Origin: Podaxis mareebaensis
Lineage: Eukaryota; Basidiomycota; Agaricomycetes; Agaricales; Agaricaceae
Length of the DNA: 64,000 nucleotides
NCBI GenBank assembly: GCA_018524725.1
Contig: JAEUWP010000275.1
Location: 1-64,000 of the forward strand
Reading direction: 5' to 3'
Within the stretch, counting starts at the first letter, position 1. Each line of letters starts with the position of its first letter. A model generated the notes under the pieces. That model was not told where the DNA came from. It did no database searches and worked only from the letters and a program-made list of their open reading frames with translations. The position numbers and the translations under genes are program-made. Shown here one piece after another: positions 1 to 13,708 of the stretch.

Positions 1-706
1 TTTTCAGAGAAACTGCTTTAGCTAATCTAGAGAAATATCAATTTCTTTCTAAAAGTTCTAAACATTGGAACAGTTTTGTTGCTCACTGTAGTATTCAGGA
101 CGTGCATAGCTCTCTACCTGGACTGAAATTGTGCCCTCCATCCAGGTATACAAGTTGAGATTGCTTTTGCTAGATAGACATCTTAAGGTCACATGATAAT
201 TTTGAACCCAATGTGTCCAATGTGACACTGGAATGCTATACTGCTTTATGTACTCAATATATCTTGACACACAGTGTAGGGATCTGTAAGTACTAGCACT
301 ATGTACAATTTGAAACCAGGCAACAAAACTGTTGGGAAGGAATCTCACTGGTGGCTTGTTTCCCTGTCTGTCACATTAGGGGCTGGTTCATGGTAATCCC
401 CAACATAGAGAAACTTATTTGTCTGATGGTGGATTATGAGTGCCCAATGTGTCCAATATTTCCTCATAGGAAATCCTACATTTTAGTGACAGAACCTCAT
501 AATCCATTTCTGGTCCTGGGCCTTTTATAATGCAGGGACCTAGGATACTATGCAGAATGCTAGCAGGTAAAATTCAAGCTGCTGCAAGATACAGATATTC
601 ATCAGACGCGAAGGCACATCTGAGGTACAGGTCAGCAAAAGTACATGCATTATCACGAGTCATTTACTAAAATAAACGAAAGCATTACAGGACCTGACTA
701 GGTCAA
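1..706. other. Intergenic segment at window start, no gene recognised
   Basis: About 700 bp lies downstream of the PRP43 stop codon. One open frame on the minus strand (58-348) encodes a peptide with no motif I recognise and no sign of splicing into anything larger. The phrase 'cccaatgtgtccaat' occurs twice in similar form near 210 and 450, which might be repeat-derived. It presumably holds the PRP43 3' UTR at its right end. Confidence 0.5.
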
Positions 707-3522
<2,816 letters not shown>

Positions 3523-3647
3523 GGTGGGGGTTTCGCTCACAACCTGAAAGGAGTGGCTCAGAATTTTGGAAAATATACATGTGACCGAAATTGATTGATC
3601 CCGTGATATGTAATCAATCTTAATTTCGTCTTTCTCCTCCGCTCCCG
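3523..3647. promoter_or_regulatory. Shared divergent promoter of PRP43 and MAK21
   Basis: Only 125 bp separates the two start codons, so both promoters and 5' UTRs must lie here or overlap the first exons. No clear TATA box is visible. A CT-rich stretch precedes the MAK21 start codon. Confidence 0.6.
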
Positions 3648-6600
3648 ATGGCTCGAACAGATTCTATCAAGGCTGCGACCGCAAAAACAACAGCTAAAAG
3701 GAATGAAAATAAGAAAAATAAAAACGAGAATGAAAAAGATGATGCGCTCATCGTTTCTCCGTCTTCCCTCTGGCATGCAACTCTACCAGCTCTTCCTGCT
3801 CCTTCGGCACCCCTCCCAACACCCACCGCCCTACAGGTAAATTCACTGACGGGAAGGGGCGCCCATTTGCTTGAAAGTGACACCCAACGCTTTCTCTCTG
3901 CATCCTCCTCCTCTTCCGAGGCTAGCTTCTTCACAAAAGTCATACATTCTGGCACCCTTTCCGACAGACTCGGTGCGTTGACGTTGCTGGTCCAAAGCAG
4001 TCCTATACACAACACAAAAGCCCTCGATACCCTAAAGGCTATGGCTGGGAAAGGTGGAGGAGGTCGAGACGAGAGTCTAAAAGCTCTGCGGTGTATCGCA
4101 GACTGGTGGATTGGCGGCGGTGCACCGAACCGAAAACTCAAGTGAGCATTCACAGCTATGGTTTATGGGTTAACCTGAAGCCTAACAGATACTTCCGCGA
4201 CCAACCGTTGTTGCATCCTCAAGTCTCCGACCAATATCTACTTGTCTGGTATTTTGAGGACTGGTTGAAAAAGTATTTTTTCTCCATTCTGCAAATTTTG
4301 GAGGTAAGTTATCTTCTTCGTCCAGTTTCACCGATGCTTATTTTTCGACAGGCATTATCTCACGACCCACTACCATATGTCCGGACACAAGCCATCTCCC
4401 TTATATTCACCCTCCTCAAGGACAAGCCAGAGCAAGAACAAAATCTCCTCCGACTCCTTGTTAACAAACTTGTGCGCTTCTCGCTTTCCATTCCCTTTCT
4501 AACCATTCATTTCTTCCATTTTATCATAGGGTGATACCTCGAAATCATTATGCTCGCGAGCGTCCCACCACCTGCTTCAACTCCTCCAAGCCCACCCATC
4601 CATGAAATCCATCGTCGTTCGTGAAATCATATCATTAGTCCTCAAACCCTCTTCCCCCTCCTCTTCCACAGTCGCAACATCTACGACGTCCACCAACAAG
4701 CACCTCCGCTTCACCTCTCCAGAACCTGGAGCAAAATCCAATTCCCAATCCAAACCACCGGACAAGAAACCCCGCAGCGTGCATGCACAATATTATTCTA
4801 CCATCACATTCAACCAAATTGTCCTCACATCCTCGCAAACCGATCGCCAAGTAGCTGTGCAATTGATCGATATTTACTTCGAACTCTTTAAAGACGTCCT
4901 TGGTGCTGAGCCCGAAAAAGCGGTCGAGCCAGAAGAAGGCAACGAGAAAGCGCTGGAAAAGGACGGAGGAGTGCGGAAAGACAAAATTGGTCGTGTTTTG
5001 GTCAAGGATAAAAAGGGCAAAGGAAAGAAAGGCAAAGAAGTCCACGGCGCAGCTGGGTTTGTTGAGGTGGAGGACTCAAACTCAAAACTGATCTCCGCGT
5101 TATTAACGGGTGTGAATCGTGCTCTACCGTTCGCCAAAGTCGAAACTGGTGACACGAAGTGCGTCTCATCAATTTCTCCTTCGCGATCGTGAAACTGACG
5201 AAATGCCAGAGTCAATGCACATCTTGATACACTCTTCCTCATAACTCACAAGTCCACATTCAATATCTCAATCCAGGCTCTCGTCCTCATCCAACAAATC
5301 TCCCTCACGCTCTCCAAAGCCTTCCCTACCTCCGCAAAATCCATCGTCGACCGATACTTTCGCACTCTCTACGAATCTTTGCATGACCCCCGATTGGGCA
5401 CGTCCTCCAAGCAAGCAATGTATCTCAATTTGCTGTACAAGTCCATAAAAAATGACCCGGAGCAGTCATCGGAGCGCAAAAAGGCACTGATCAAGCGCTT
5501 TGTTCAGGTTCTTGCTAGTGGAGGAAGCGGCACGACTGAATTCGTTGCCGGTGGACTGTATCTCTTGGGCGAAGTGCGCTCCTTCGTATTTTCAGGCTCC
5601 TTGATTCTAACGCATCCTCGCCTTTAGCTCTTTAGTACAATTCCGGGCCTCCGCTCCTTGATCTTTGACGCTGAGAAAGGCGAAAAATATGACCCCAGAA
5701 AACGTGACCCCCTGTACGCCCACGCTGGCAACTCGCCCATCTGGGAACTGGTATGCAAATCCCACTCGTTCTACTACATCATCATTAACACTACAACTTA
5801 GACGCCCCTTCTACACCACTATCACCCCACCATCTCTTTGCTCACTCGTCAGCTTTTCATGGCACAACCATTAACAGCCACTGCCGACCTTTCACAAAAC
5901 ACGCTCTCCCACTTTTTGGACCGCTTCGTATACAAGAACCCCAAAAAGAAGCCCTCTGGTGTTGAAGGCAAAGGTAAGTCGCTCGTCCTTCCCTATTGGA
6001 GTACATCCCTAAGAGGAACAAACTCTAGGCGCAAGTGCAATGCAACCAGCCGGTAGTGTCACCGAAGGAGTTAAACTGCGCAAGGGCGAGGTACCCGATG
6101 TACAGGTCAACCAGCCTGCTTTCTGGAAGAAGAAAGAGAACCAGATTCCTGTTGACCAGTTGTTCTTCTACAATTACTTCAAGCGTAAAGATGAGATGGA
6201 ATGCAAGATCAAGAGGAAGAAGAGTAAAGGAGATGAGGACGAGAACGAGGACGAGGATGAAGGTGAAGAGGGAGAAGAAGACGAGGAGAAAGAGGCTGGC
6301 GAGAGCGAAGATGAAAACGAGAAGGATGAAGATGATGAAGAGGAAGACAGTGAACTCGAAGAGGCAGAGATTTGGAAGGTACGCATCAGCTGTCACCAGC
6401 TCATTCCACCGACGTTAATGGCACCCAATAGGCTATGAAAGCCACGATGCCCAAGGACGGTGACGACGAGGATTTACTCGACGGCAGTGACCTCGACGAA
6501 GATGGCGATATCCCATCTGATTTCTCTGCAGCGATGGCCAGCGACGAAGACGAAGACCTTGTTTTCGATGAGCACGATATCACTGACGGTGAGAGTGAAC

Positions 6601-6935
6601 GAGGGGCTGCAAATGCCTCAGCAGCCGAAGACCAAGATGAGGAAGAAGTCGATAGCGACGAAGGCCTGTCCTTGGTTGAGGGCTCCGACAACGAGGACCT
6701 CATCCCCCTTGACGAAATTCCAGACGGCCTCATTGCTTATAATGGCTCGGATGACGAAGCAGGGGTAGAGGACGAGGAAGAATGGCAGGGGATCAGCTCG
6801 GAAAAACCACGGAAGCGCAAACGCGGTACAGAGGAAAAGGGTAGCAAACGCAAGAAGTCGCGCTCATTACCCACATTCGCAAGCTACGAGGATTACGCGA
6901 AGATGATCGAGGACGGACCAGAGGATGATATATGA
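3648..6935 (+). CDS. MAK21: Ribosome biogenesis protein Mak21/Noc1 (CBF domain)
   Basis: Nucleolar factor of the Noc1-Noc2 complex that accompanies early pre-60S particles. The first exon has a basic, Lys/Asn-rich N-terminus, then the family's conserved start ([18 protein letters not shown], then [18 protein letters not shown]). Later exons carry HEAT-like helices and the CBF/Mak21 domain, including [19 protein letters not shown] (about 5890-5940). The C-terminus is a long acidic, Lys-rich tail (6200-6930) with runs of Asp/Glu and basic clusters such as KPRKRKRG, as in yeast and human homologues. Several 50-60 nt introns interrupt it (for example before 4351, near 5165 and near 5630). The stop is TGA at 6933. 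Homology is clear; exact exon borders are approximate. Confidence 0.9.
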
Positions 6936-7089
6936 TTCTAGATACTCGAGTAGAGCTAGGAATGTACCTAGTTGGGCAGAGAGAAATATAGAGTTGAACG
7001 ACCACGTGACCGGTAGAATGATTCTTCGCGGCACCCCATATACTTGGAGGCTTAGATCACCGCCCACTACCTATACCCTCTTGTAACCC

Positions 7090-7900
7090 ATGTCTGCAAC
7101 AAGAAGACCAGATCTTAAGAAGAAACTTGTCGTCGTCGGTGATGGTACCTACGTTTTATCTTTCCTTAGCCCCCCCCCCCCCCGGTACTGACATAAATAA
7201 CCCCTCGGTATCTTGACAGGTGGTTGCGGAAAGACTTGTCTTCTTATCGTCTACGCGGAAAACAGATTCCCTGAAGTTCGTCCACACAGCCTAACAATCT
7301 CTGTAACGACTAAAACACAGTCGTGCAGGCGTATATACCCACAGTTTTCGAAAACTACGTCACCCAAGTCCACTTCGAAGGCAAACAAATAGAACTCGCA
7401 CTCTGGGACACCGCAGGACAGGAAGAATACGACCGTCTGCGCCCATTAAGTTACCCAGAAAGCGACGTCATCCTCGTCGTCTTCTCCGTCGACTTCCCAA
7501 CCAGTCTAGCCAACGTCCTCGACAAGGTCCGCCTCTACGCTTCTCCTTTCTCCCGACCAATAGCAACCGCTCACACTATCCACACACACCCCTCATCCTC
7601 TTACTCCAGTGGTATCCCGAAGTCTCCCACTTCTGCGAGTCCGTACCTCTAATTCTTGTGGCCACCAAGATCGACCTTCGGACCGATGAACAGACTCGTC
7701 GAATGCTCAACGCACAAGGTCAATCACCTGTCACTTCCGAACAGGGACAGGCCGTTGCCAAAGAGATCGGTGCGAAATACATCGAATGCTCTGCAAAAAC
7801 CGGCGTCGGCGTGAAAGACGTCTTCACGCTAGCCCTCAAGGAGAGCATGAAGGGCCGATGGGGGAGAGTGGTGAAGGAGAGGAAGTGCAGTATACTCTGA
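7090..7900 (+). CDS. Rho-family small GTPase, Rho4-like
   Basis: Membrane-anchored Rho GTPase acting in polarity, septation and cell-wall signalling. After splicing, the first exon reads into [17 protein letters not shown] (P-loop). Then come switch [10 protein letters not shown], switch [25 protein letters not shown] in the NKxD position (ATKIDLR), and ECSAKTG. It ends in a basic stretch and the CAAX box CSIL, whose final Leu predicts geranylgeranylation. The GDGGCGKTC P-loop and the [20 protein letters not shown] block resemble fungal Rho4 more than Rho1, Rho2, Rho3 or Cdc42; this subtype call is from memory of the families. There are three short introns, the first containing a 14-nt C run. 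It is convergent with the Rua1-domain gene. Confidence 0.88.
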
Positions 7901-8279
7901 GGCCACGAGGGGAGATAGGAACGGACCTGGCGTCTCGAGGTTACTGATAATACGATACGTCTACATCTTTTCACTCCGCTCTGCTTGGCTATCTGTCTCT
8001 TGCTCATGTGCTCACTATTCTTACTTGCAATGTATACCAATCCGCAGATAATGCACTTGGAAGTAGCACTTCCATTAAACCGATCTATGACGATACGTGA
8101 TACTTTTCCATCACTGTAAACACTTCGTCCTTCTCGAAGTAATCCCGTTCATCCCCGCCGTCTGGAGTATCCTGATAGCAAGACGCCGCGTGCTTCCACC
8201 TGCTTCCGCATTACACGATTGTAAGCGTGTCAGATGCGCGAGGACCTACCAGACAAGCTCCTTGACCTATAAGATTTTG
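7901..8279. other. Intergenic, convergent 3' ends
   Basis: This 379-bp interval lies between the 3' ends of the Rho-like gene (+) and the Rua1-domain gene (-). It should hold both 3' UTRs. I see no additional gene. Confidence 0.6.
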
Positions 8280-10153
8280 TCAATACTGCGCTCCAGATTC
8301 TGAATAGTATGCACACACCTTGTTCTCGACATCCTTGATACCCTCCACAGGTACCCACTTCCGGCATTTTTGACATCTACCATGGAGAATCTCCGACCGT
8401 TCTCTTTTTGCCGCGTGTGGGCGAGGGACGACTCGAAACGCAGAGGGAGGCGCAAAAGGATACCCCGTAGCGGCTGAGATCCCTGTTCGCGATAAGAAGG
8501 GAATATATAAACGATGATTGATCAATCTCACCATGAGCATATTGCATATGATAGCTGAAGGGGATTAGCTATAGCGACGGGTTGAGATTATTGAACTCTA
8601 GTACAAATGGTGAGTGATTAATGAGACCCCGACGAAATTCATTTACCACTTGAAAGCGCTATATTTCATCGCTAACCAGTTCTTTCTATTTTCTCCTCCA
8701 CGCTCACAGGGTTCGATACAAATTGGACAAAGACCAAGTTTTCCTGGGCCTTTGCCCTTGACGAAGCGGGGAGTGTATAGATCGAAAACGCTTCTGGGAG
8801 GATTATAGACGCCACCTGGATCACGAAGACCAAATAATGACAATGGGGAACTAGTAGGAAATGAGTAGGGAAAGAAGCCAGCTGTTAATGGCAACAATAC
8901 TCTCACCTGGACCCTGCAGGTTGGAAGTACGAACTGATAGGATAACGTCGGTAGAAAAGAGCAAATTTCATACACATCTCAATAGACGGGGGAAAGGAAC
9001 GAGTAGAGTAAATCGGAACAGGGACAAAAGTTGCCGGGCCAGGAGGGGAAGAGAGAGGAACAGATGCCGAGGCAGATTTTCGGCTAGGCTTGGTACTCAA
9101 CGAGAGCCGCACCTTTTTAGGAGAGATACCATGCGCTGGGGATATTGAAACGTCGAATCTACGTTTTTGAGTGAGGGAACGAGTGATCCGACGATTCACA
9201 ATGTCCAGAGAGCCAGAAGGTCCGCAGGAAGTCGATGGTGTCAATGGTGTCAAAGGTGTCAGCGGGGAAAGAGGTGACACAGGTTGGTATTGGTTAGGAG
9301 TCGAAGGTGTGTTTCTTATTTGAACAGAGACCATGGGACCATAAACACGCTGTTCAGAAACACGCTGTTGAGTAGATTCCCCAAGAACACTAAAAGGCTC
9401 CTCAACGACATAGTTAGGTTCCTTATGGGTGCGAAGAGTCCCCTGAGTCTTGGCGGGTGGTTGCGACAGGGAGAGTGGCAGAATCTTGCAAGGAGACTGA
9501 AGTGGCAGAGTGTTACTACGCAGTGGAGACAGAGCGAGGGGGGAACCAGGAGCCATAGACTGGAGCCTTCGTAAAAATGGATTGTCTTTCTCGCTATTTT
9601 CACAGATAACGTCCTCTTCATCCTCGCCATCGGCATCAGCATCCGTGAAATCGCCCAAGTTTTCATCTGGTTCGTATTCCTCTTCTTCCTGATCGCCAAC
9701 GCTTGAGTATGTCACATGATCCGAAGTGAGAACCACCCTCAAAGAAAGATCCGAAGCAGGAGACACAGAAACCTTTCTCGGGGACGAGACAGCGACTTCT
9801 TGAGATAGAGAAGCCCGAACAACCGGAGAGACTTCCTGAAGCGGCTGAAGCCATGCGGGAGAAATGGGCACTCCGAACTGGTTCTCGAAGGGAGTACTTT
9901 GTAAGACATTCCCCGTGTCAGAGTAAAGCATAACAGGTGTATGCGAAGTATCCTGAGCAACAAGTGCAGAAGAGCGTGGCGAAGGCGTATCCAGGAGAGT
10001 CTGAGTCGAGTCCGAGGATGACTGTATTCCGCTGCGCTTTTGTCTCGTAGGTGCTGGAGAGACGGACAAATAGTTCCAAGGAGTAAGAACGCGAGCCAAA
10101 TCTTCTGGAAGAGCGTCCTGAAGAGTGGTGCCGTCGTGGTAGTATATGGACAT
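8280..10153 (-). CDS. Protein with Rua1 C-terminal zinc-finger-like domain
   Basis: Predicted 558-aa nuclear transcription-regulator-like protein. The N-terminal about 400 residues are disordered and rich in Ser, Pro and Thr, with an acidic patch (EEEEYEPDENL) and a tandem LTPLTPLTP run. The C-terminus matches the domain first defined in Ustilago Rua1 (regulator of ustilagic acid synthesis): VFDLYTPRFVKGKGPGKLGL, CPIC, WLAMKYSAFK, YHMQYAHGIS, then RCQKCRKWV. The Cys/His pattern suggests zinc binding. I derive exons 8907-10153, 8647-8850, 8532-8554 and 8280-8482; all junctions are GT-AG, they sum to 1677 nt (559 codons), and the frame holds throughout. The third exon is only 23 nt yet encodes the conserved YHMQYAH. 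It is divergent from the p24 gene (135 bp). The regulatory target cannot be inferred here. Confidence 0.85.
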
Positions 10154-10288
10154 TGGATGCAGATAAAGAGTAGATTACAGGAGCAATTCCGTCATAAAAC
10201 TCACCCCTGTATTTGTCCGTGTTTGCCTTCGGGAACGGCAGCGTGTCATCATCACTTGAGCCTCACTGCTGTCTAATTTCCAACTGCC
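10154..10288. promoter_or_regulatory. Divergent promoter between Rua1-domain and p24 genes
   Basis: A 135-bp gap between the two opposed start codons must contain at least part of both promoters. No clear TATA element is seen. Confidence 0.5.
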
Positions 10289-11201
10289 ATGTCGACTTTC
10301 TTCTCGCTTTTTCTATGCTTTTGCCTCGCCGTAACAGCCAATGCCTCTGCTCTTACAACACCAATAGCTGCAAATGAAAAGCTTTGCTTTTACGCAGACG
10401 TGGACAAGGCTGGGGAAAAGATTGGCGCAAGTACCATGCCCCCTCTCGAGATACCCTTGTTTACTGATCCACTCTCTAGTTCTATTTTGCTGTACGCATT
10501 ATGACGCATGCTTCAATGGTTTATTAGTTCAACGCCATTGCTCAGGTGCAATCTGGTGGTTCGTTCGACATAGACTACGAAGTCAAAGATCCCAACGACA
10601 AGGTTATACTCGATGGTCAGCGCGAGCGTCAGGGTGACTTTGTCCTCACTGCCAATACCGTCGGCGAATATGCCTTCTGCTTCGAGAATGACATGTCGAC
10701 ACTTACCGAAAAGCTCGTTGACTTTGACATCATGGTTGAAAGTGAACCACGGCGCGAGGCTCCCGCGAAACCAGGTCAAATTTCGGAACATACCAGCGCT
10801 TTGGAAGAGAGTATATATAAGCTGAACGGAATGTTGCTCAACATCAAACGATTGCAGAAGCAGTTAGTCGTTCACTTTCGATTACTCCGCGTCTGATACA
10901 CCCATCACTCTGTCTAGTTTCCACACATCAGAGAACCGCGGTTTCTCGATTGTTAAGTCGACGCAAGAGTGCGTCCCTTCGGCTCCATTATTTCATCTGC
11001 CCATCACTCTTACTCTCCAAACCCTTTTAGCCGATTGTTCTGGTACGCTACCTTCGAGAGTCTGGCAGTCGTGGGCATGGCAGCGTGTGTATCGTCTTTT
11101 GTCCTCGTTTGATACAATCGCTGAAGGCGATGCAACGCAGTTTCCAGGTCTATATCCTACAAACATTCTTCACGAAAACGGGTCGCCGGTACAAGGTGTA
11201 A
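10289..11201 (+). CDS. p24 family (emp24/GOLD) cargo receptor
   Basis: Type I membrane protein of COPII/COPI vesicles that sorts cargo, including GPI-anchored proteins, between ER and Golgi. The predicted protein is 209 aa: a signal peptide (about residues 1-22), a GOLD domain with the conserved Cys pair (KLCFYADVD and YAFCFEND) and VQSGGSFDIDYEV, a coiled coil (ISEHTSALEESIYKLNGMLL), one C-terminal TM segment, and a tail with an FF and basic residues (QTFFTKTGRRYKV), as expected for coat binding. Exons are 10289-10426, 10480-10491, 10546-10862, 10918-10968, 11031-11088 and 11148-11201, summing to 630 nt (210 codons). The first intron uses a GC donor (GCAAGT) and exon 2 is only 12 nt (FYFA). 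Which p24 subfamily (Emp24, Erv25 or Erp) is not settled. Confidence 0.92.
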
Positions 11202-11527
11202 TTTCTCCTATCTCTTTGATTCGCCTTCCAAGGCTTCCTGTATTTATGTTCAAGTGGTTAATCACGGCAGGCATTCTCCCTTCCTCCAATTATCAAATGT
11301 GTGATGTCAGTTTTACAGGTCGCTTTGCTCGACCACTTGTCAACACGAAATGCATTCTTTCTTTTCGCAACTCCATCAGTTTCTGTCAGTACGACCCTTT
11401 GAACGCACCACGATCAGTTTAGTTCCTAATTGTCATTACATGGACCGGGATATACCAAATCCACTCCTATTTCCCTTATAAAAACTGGATAGCATTTATC
11501 CAAGTATCCAGGACCAGGATCACGTCC
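11202..11527. promoter_or_regulatory. Intergenic with TATA box upstream of 11528 gene
   Basis: This 326-bp gap follows the p24 stop. A TATAAAA at 11477-11483 lies about 45 bp upstream of the next ATG and is the best promoter element here. Confidence 0.45.
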
Positions 11528-13081
11528 ATGCCCACCGTCTCTTCCACTGATATTCTGGTCCCAAACATACAGGAACGCGCCCACGCCTGGGCTCAACCTC
11601 CGGTCCTGGCATTCCCACTATCCGGACCTGATCTGCCCAACACCGCATCCGAAATCGAGTCCCCATCCGATTCTTCGGCTGAATCTCGAGACACTGACAC
11701 GAATGCTGGTGATCCAACCCCTGCGCCTCGAGGCAACCACCTGGCTTGGACCATCTCACCACATTCGGCACAACTGTCCGGCATCCCTGAACCGTCTCAA
11801 ATTTCACTCTCATTCTCCTCTCTCTCGTTCTCTCATTGTTCTCGATCTAAGACCACCTCCAACCCATCGCCCTCAGCTTCAACCCCACCGTCAGTCTCCG
11901 CTTCTCCAAACCTTAAACCAAGGGGACGTTCAAAATCAATTTCCTCCCTTCTCCTCCTGCGCACACCTGCCCCGTGTCCTGCTAGCGTCGACTGCGAATC
12001 AAGCAATAATAACGCTTGCTTGAAAGGCAATAATAGCGGTAACCGAACCCGCGCCAATACGATCGCTACAGCCTTTCATCCAGTCCGCAGATCCGCATTT
12101 ACCACCCCTTCCGCAGCCTTCTTCACGCCAATATCACATCCGTCTTGGGATCCATTGCCGCCCACCGGCCCCGCTTCTCACCTCCCTCATCCACACATGC
12201 ACGTCCATGCTCATGCCCACGGACACGCGGCTTGCACCCCCGTTTCAGCGAGCCCAAACAAAAGTACCACGCTTATGCCGATCATCTCGAACCCAAACAC
12301 TATCAGCAACGAGGATGCACGCCTCCTCGATCCGTCGTATCTTTCTTCAATCCCACTGCCCTCACACAATAGACAATACAGGTATTCCTCGGGCATCAAA
12401 AGCAAAACTAATGTGAGAGGAGCATACACCCACGCAATGCCCTACATAGATTCACAGGGCACACTACACGACCCAGACTACCGTCCATTCCCACTTATTC
12501 GCTACACCAAACCTATTCCGAGTCCATTTGCCATCAGGAAACCCTATTGGGAATCCGACGATGATGACCTTCCAGTTGAACTTGGCGATTATGAAGACGA
12601 CGAGGACGATAATATAGGGGACACACCGAATACTCCAAGATCCACCACACCTTTCATCTGCTACTTCCTTGAAACTCATAAGTTGAAACGCGGGAGCCCT
12701 TCGCGTAATACTGGGCCATCATCAAGGTTATTCGGGTCGAGCGAGAACGGTTATGACTGTAACAGTCGTGGTGATAGGGGAAAGTGGGGCAAAGGGCCCA
12801 GCCAAGGCCAGAGCAACGCCGGTACGCGATCTCAGCTGAAACCCTACACTATATACACGTACGCAACGATCATACCAGGTTTTGGAAACAGGGCTCCGGT
12901 GCACACTCACCCCCAAACTACATCGACACCTTCAACTGGTGCTTTGCCTGTCAATCAATATGTCGCCACGCTATCAACAAGTTCCTCGGTAACGGATGAT
13001 GTGGCTGCTGGAAAAGAAAAGAGAGGTTGGGGTGGTATTCTACGGAGGACTGGGAAGAAAGAAGAGGGAGGGAAAGAATAG
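11528..13081 (+). CDS. Uncharacterised disordered protein, single exon
   Basis: An uninterrupted frame of 517 codons starting at ATG 11528. I do not recognise a family. The sequence is mostly low-complexity: Ser/Pro/Thr-rich stretches to about residue 190, a His-rich segment (HPHMHVHAHAHGHA, around residue 225), and a more ordered middle near residues 300-350 with YIDSQGTLHDPDYRPFP and an IRKPYWESDDDD motif followed by an acidic run. It ends with a Gly/Lys-rich tail (KEKRGWGGILRRTGKK). The His-rich stretch could bind metals, but that is speculation. The long open frame in a compact block and the TATA box 45 bp upstream support a real gene. There is no signal peptide or TM segment. Confidence 0.65.
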   Translation: MPTVSSTDILVPNIQERAHAWAQPPVLAFPLSGPDLPNTASEIESPSDSSAESRDTDTNAGDPTPAPRGNHLAWTISPHSAQLSGIPEPSQISLSFSSLSFSHCSRSKTTSNPSPSASTPPSVSASPNLKPRGRSKSISSLLLLRTPAPCPASVDCESSNNNACLKGNNSGNRTRANTIATAFHPVRRSAFTTPSAAFFTPISHPSWDPLPPTGPASHLPHPHMHVHAHAHGHAACTPVSASPNKSTTLMPIISNPNTISNEDARLLDPSYLSSIPLPSHNRQYRYSSGIKSKTNVRGAYTHAMPYIDSQGTLHDPDYRPFPLIRYTKPIPSPFAIRKPYWESDDDDLPVELGDYEDDEDDNIGDTPNTPRSTTPFICYFLETHKLKRGSPSRNTGPSSRLFGSSENGYDCNSRGDRGKWGKGPSQGQSNAGTRSQLKPYTIYTYATIIPGFGNRAPVHTHPQTTSTPSTGALPVNQYVATLSTSSSVTDDVAAGKEKRGWGGILRRTGKKEEGGKE

Positions 13082-13708
13082 TCCTCGTCCAGTAACATTA
13101 GACCTAATTTTCGACGTCTTCTCACTCCCGCATATACTGTAGTTTTACCTAGCATCGTCATAGAATACTCCTATCTAATTAGCATAGCCCCTTAGTACGT
13201 AGTATCTGTCACATAATTGCCCTCACTCTAATAACATTTATCGACGCTGTACACAGATACTGGTTTCACCAATAGTCAATGGCATGTAACAATTCCTCGA
13301 AAATCAAGAATCATTTCCAGACCGAATCCAAGTTTCTCCCTCATTCTCCTGGTGAATCACAACACTTGTTCCGTTCCTCGCAGACTGACAGGACCATTGA
13401 AAAACGCCTGAGACAAACCAACTTGCCTATCGGGCTCCCCATCACTATCGGCCTGCTCACCTGCCGGAGAGGGTTCAATAAAAGTGCGGTTGCCTCTGTC
13501 TCACACCAAACAGATTAGTGGACCTGTGGATAGATGCAGTGTCAAACACGAAGCTTGCGCAGCTAAATGCCATTTGTACTATTCGGGTTCAAAAACCGTA
13601 TGGAATTGGTATAACTCATGTCATAACGTGGGAACTTGGCCGAATTAGCCTACATTAGATTACGTCGTCGCTAATATCCTATCTTCCATCTCTGTGCCTA
13701 TCGCTGTC
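13082..13708. other. Intergenic, 627 bp, nothing recognised
   Basis: It contains the 3' UTR of the disordered-protein gene and the promoter of the p47-like gene. A short open frame (13279-13518) has no recognisable feature. Confidence 0.5.

Noticed and set aside
13560..13610. GGGTTCAAAAACC resembling a tRNA T-arm
   Set aside because: No box A or acceptor stem upstream, and the intervening sequence does not fold into a cloverleaf.
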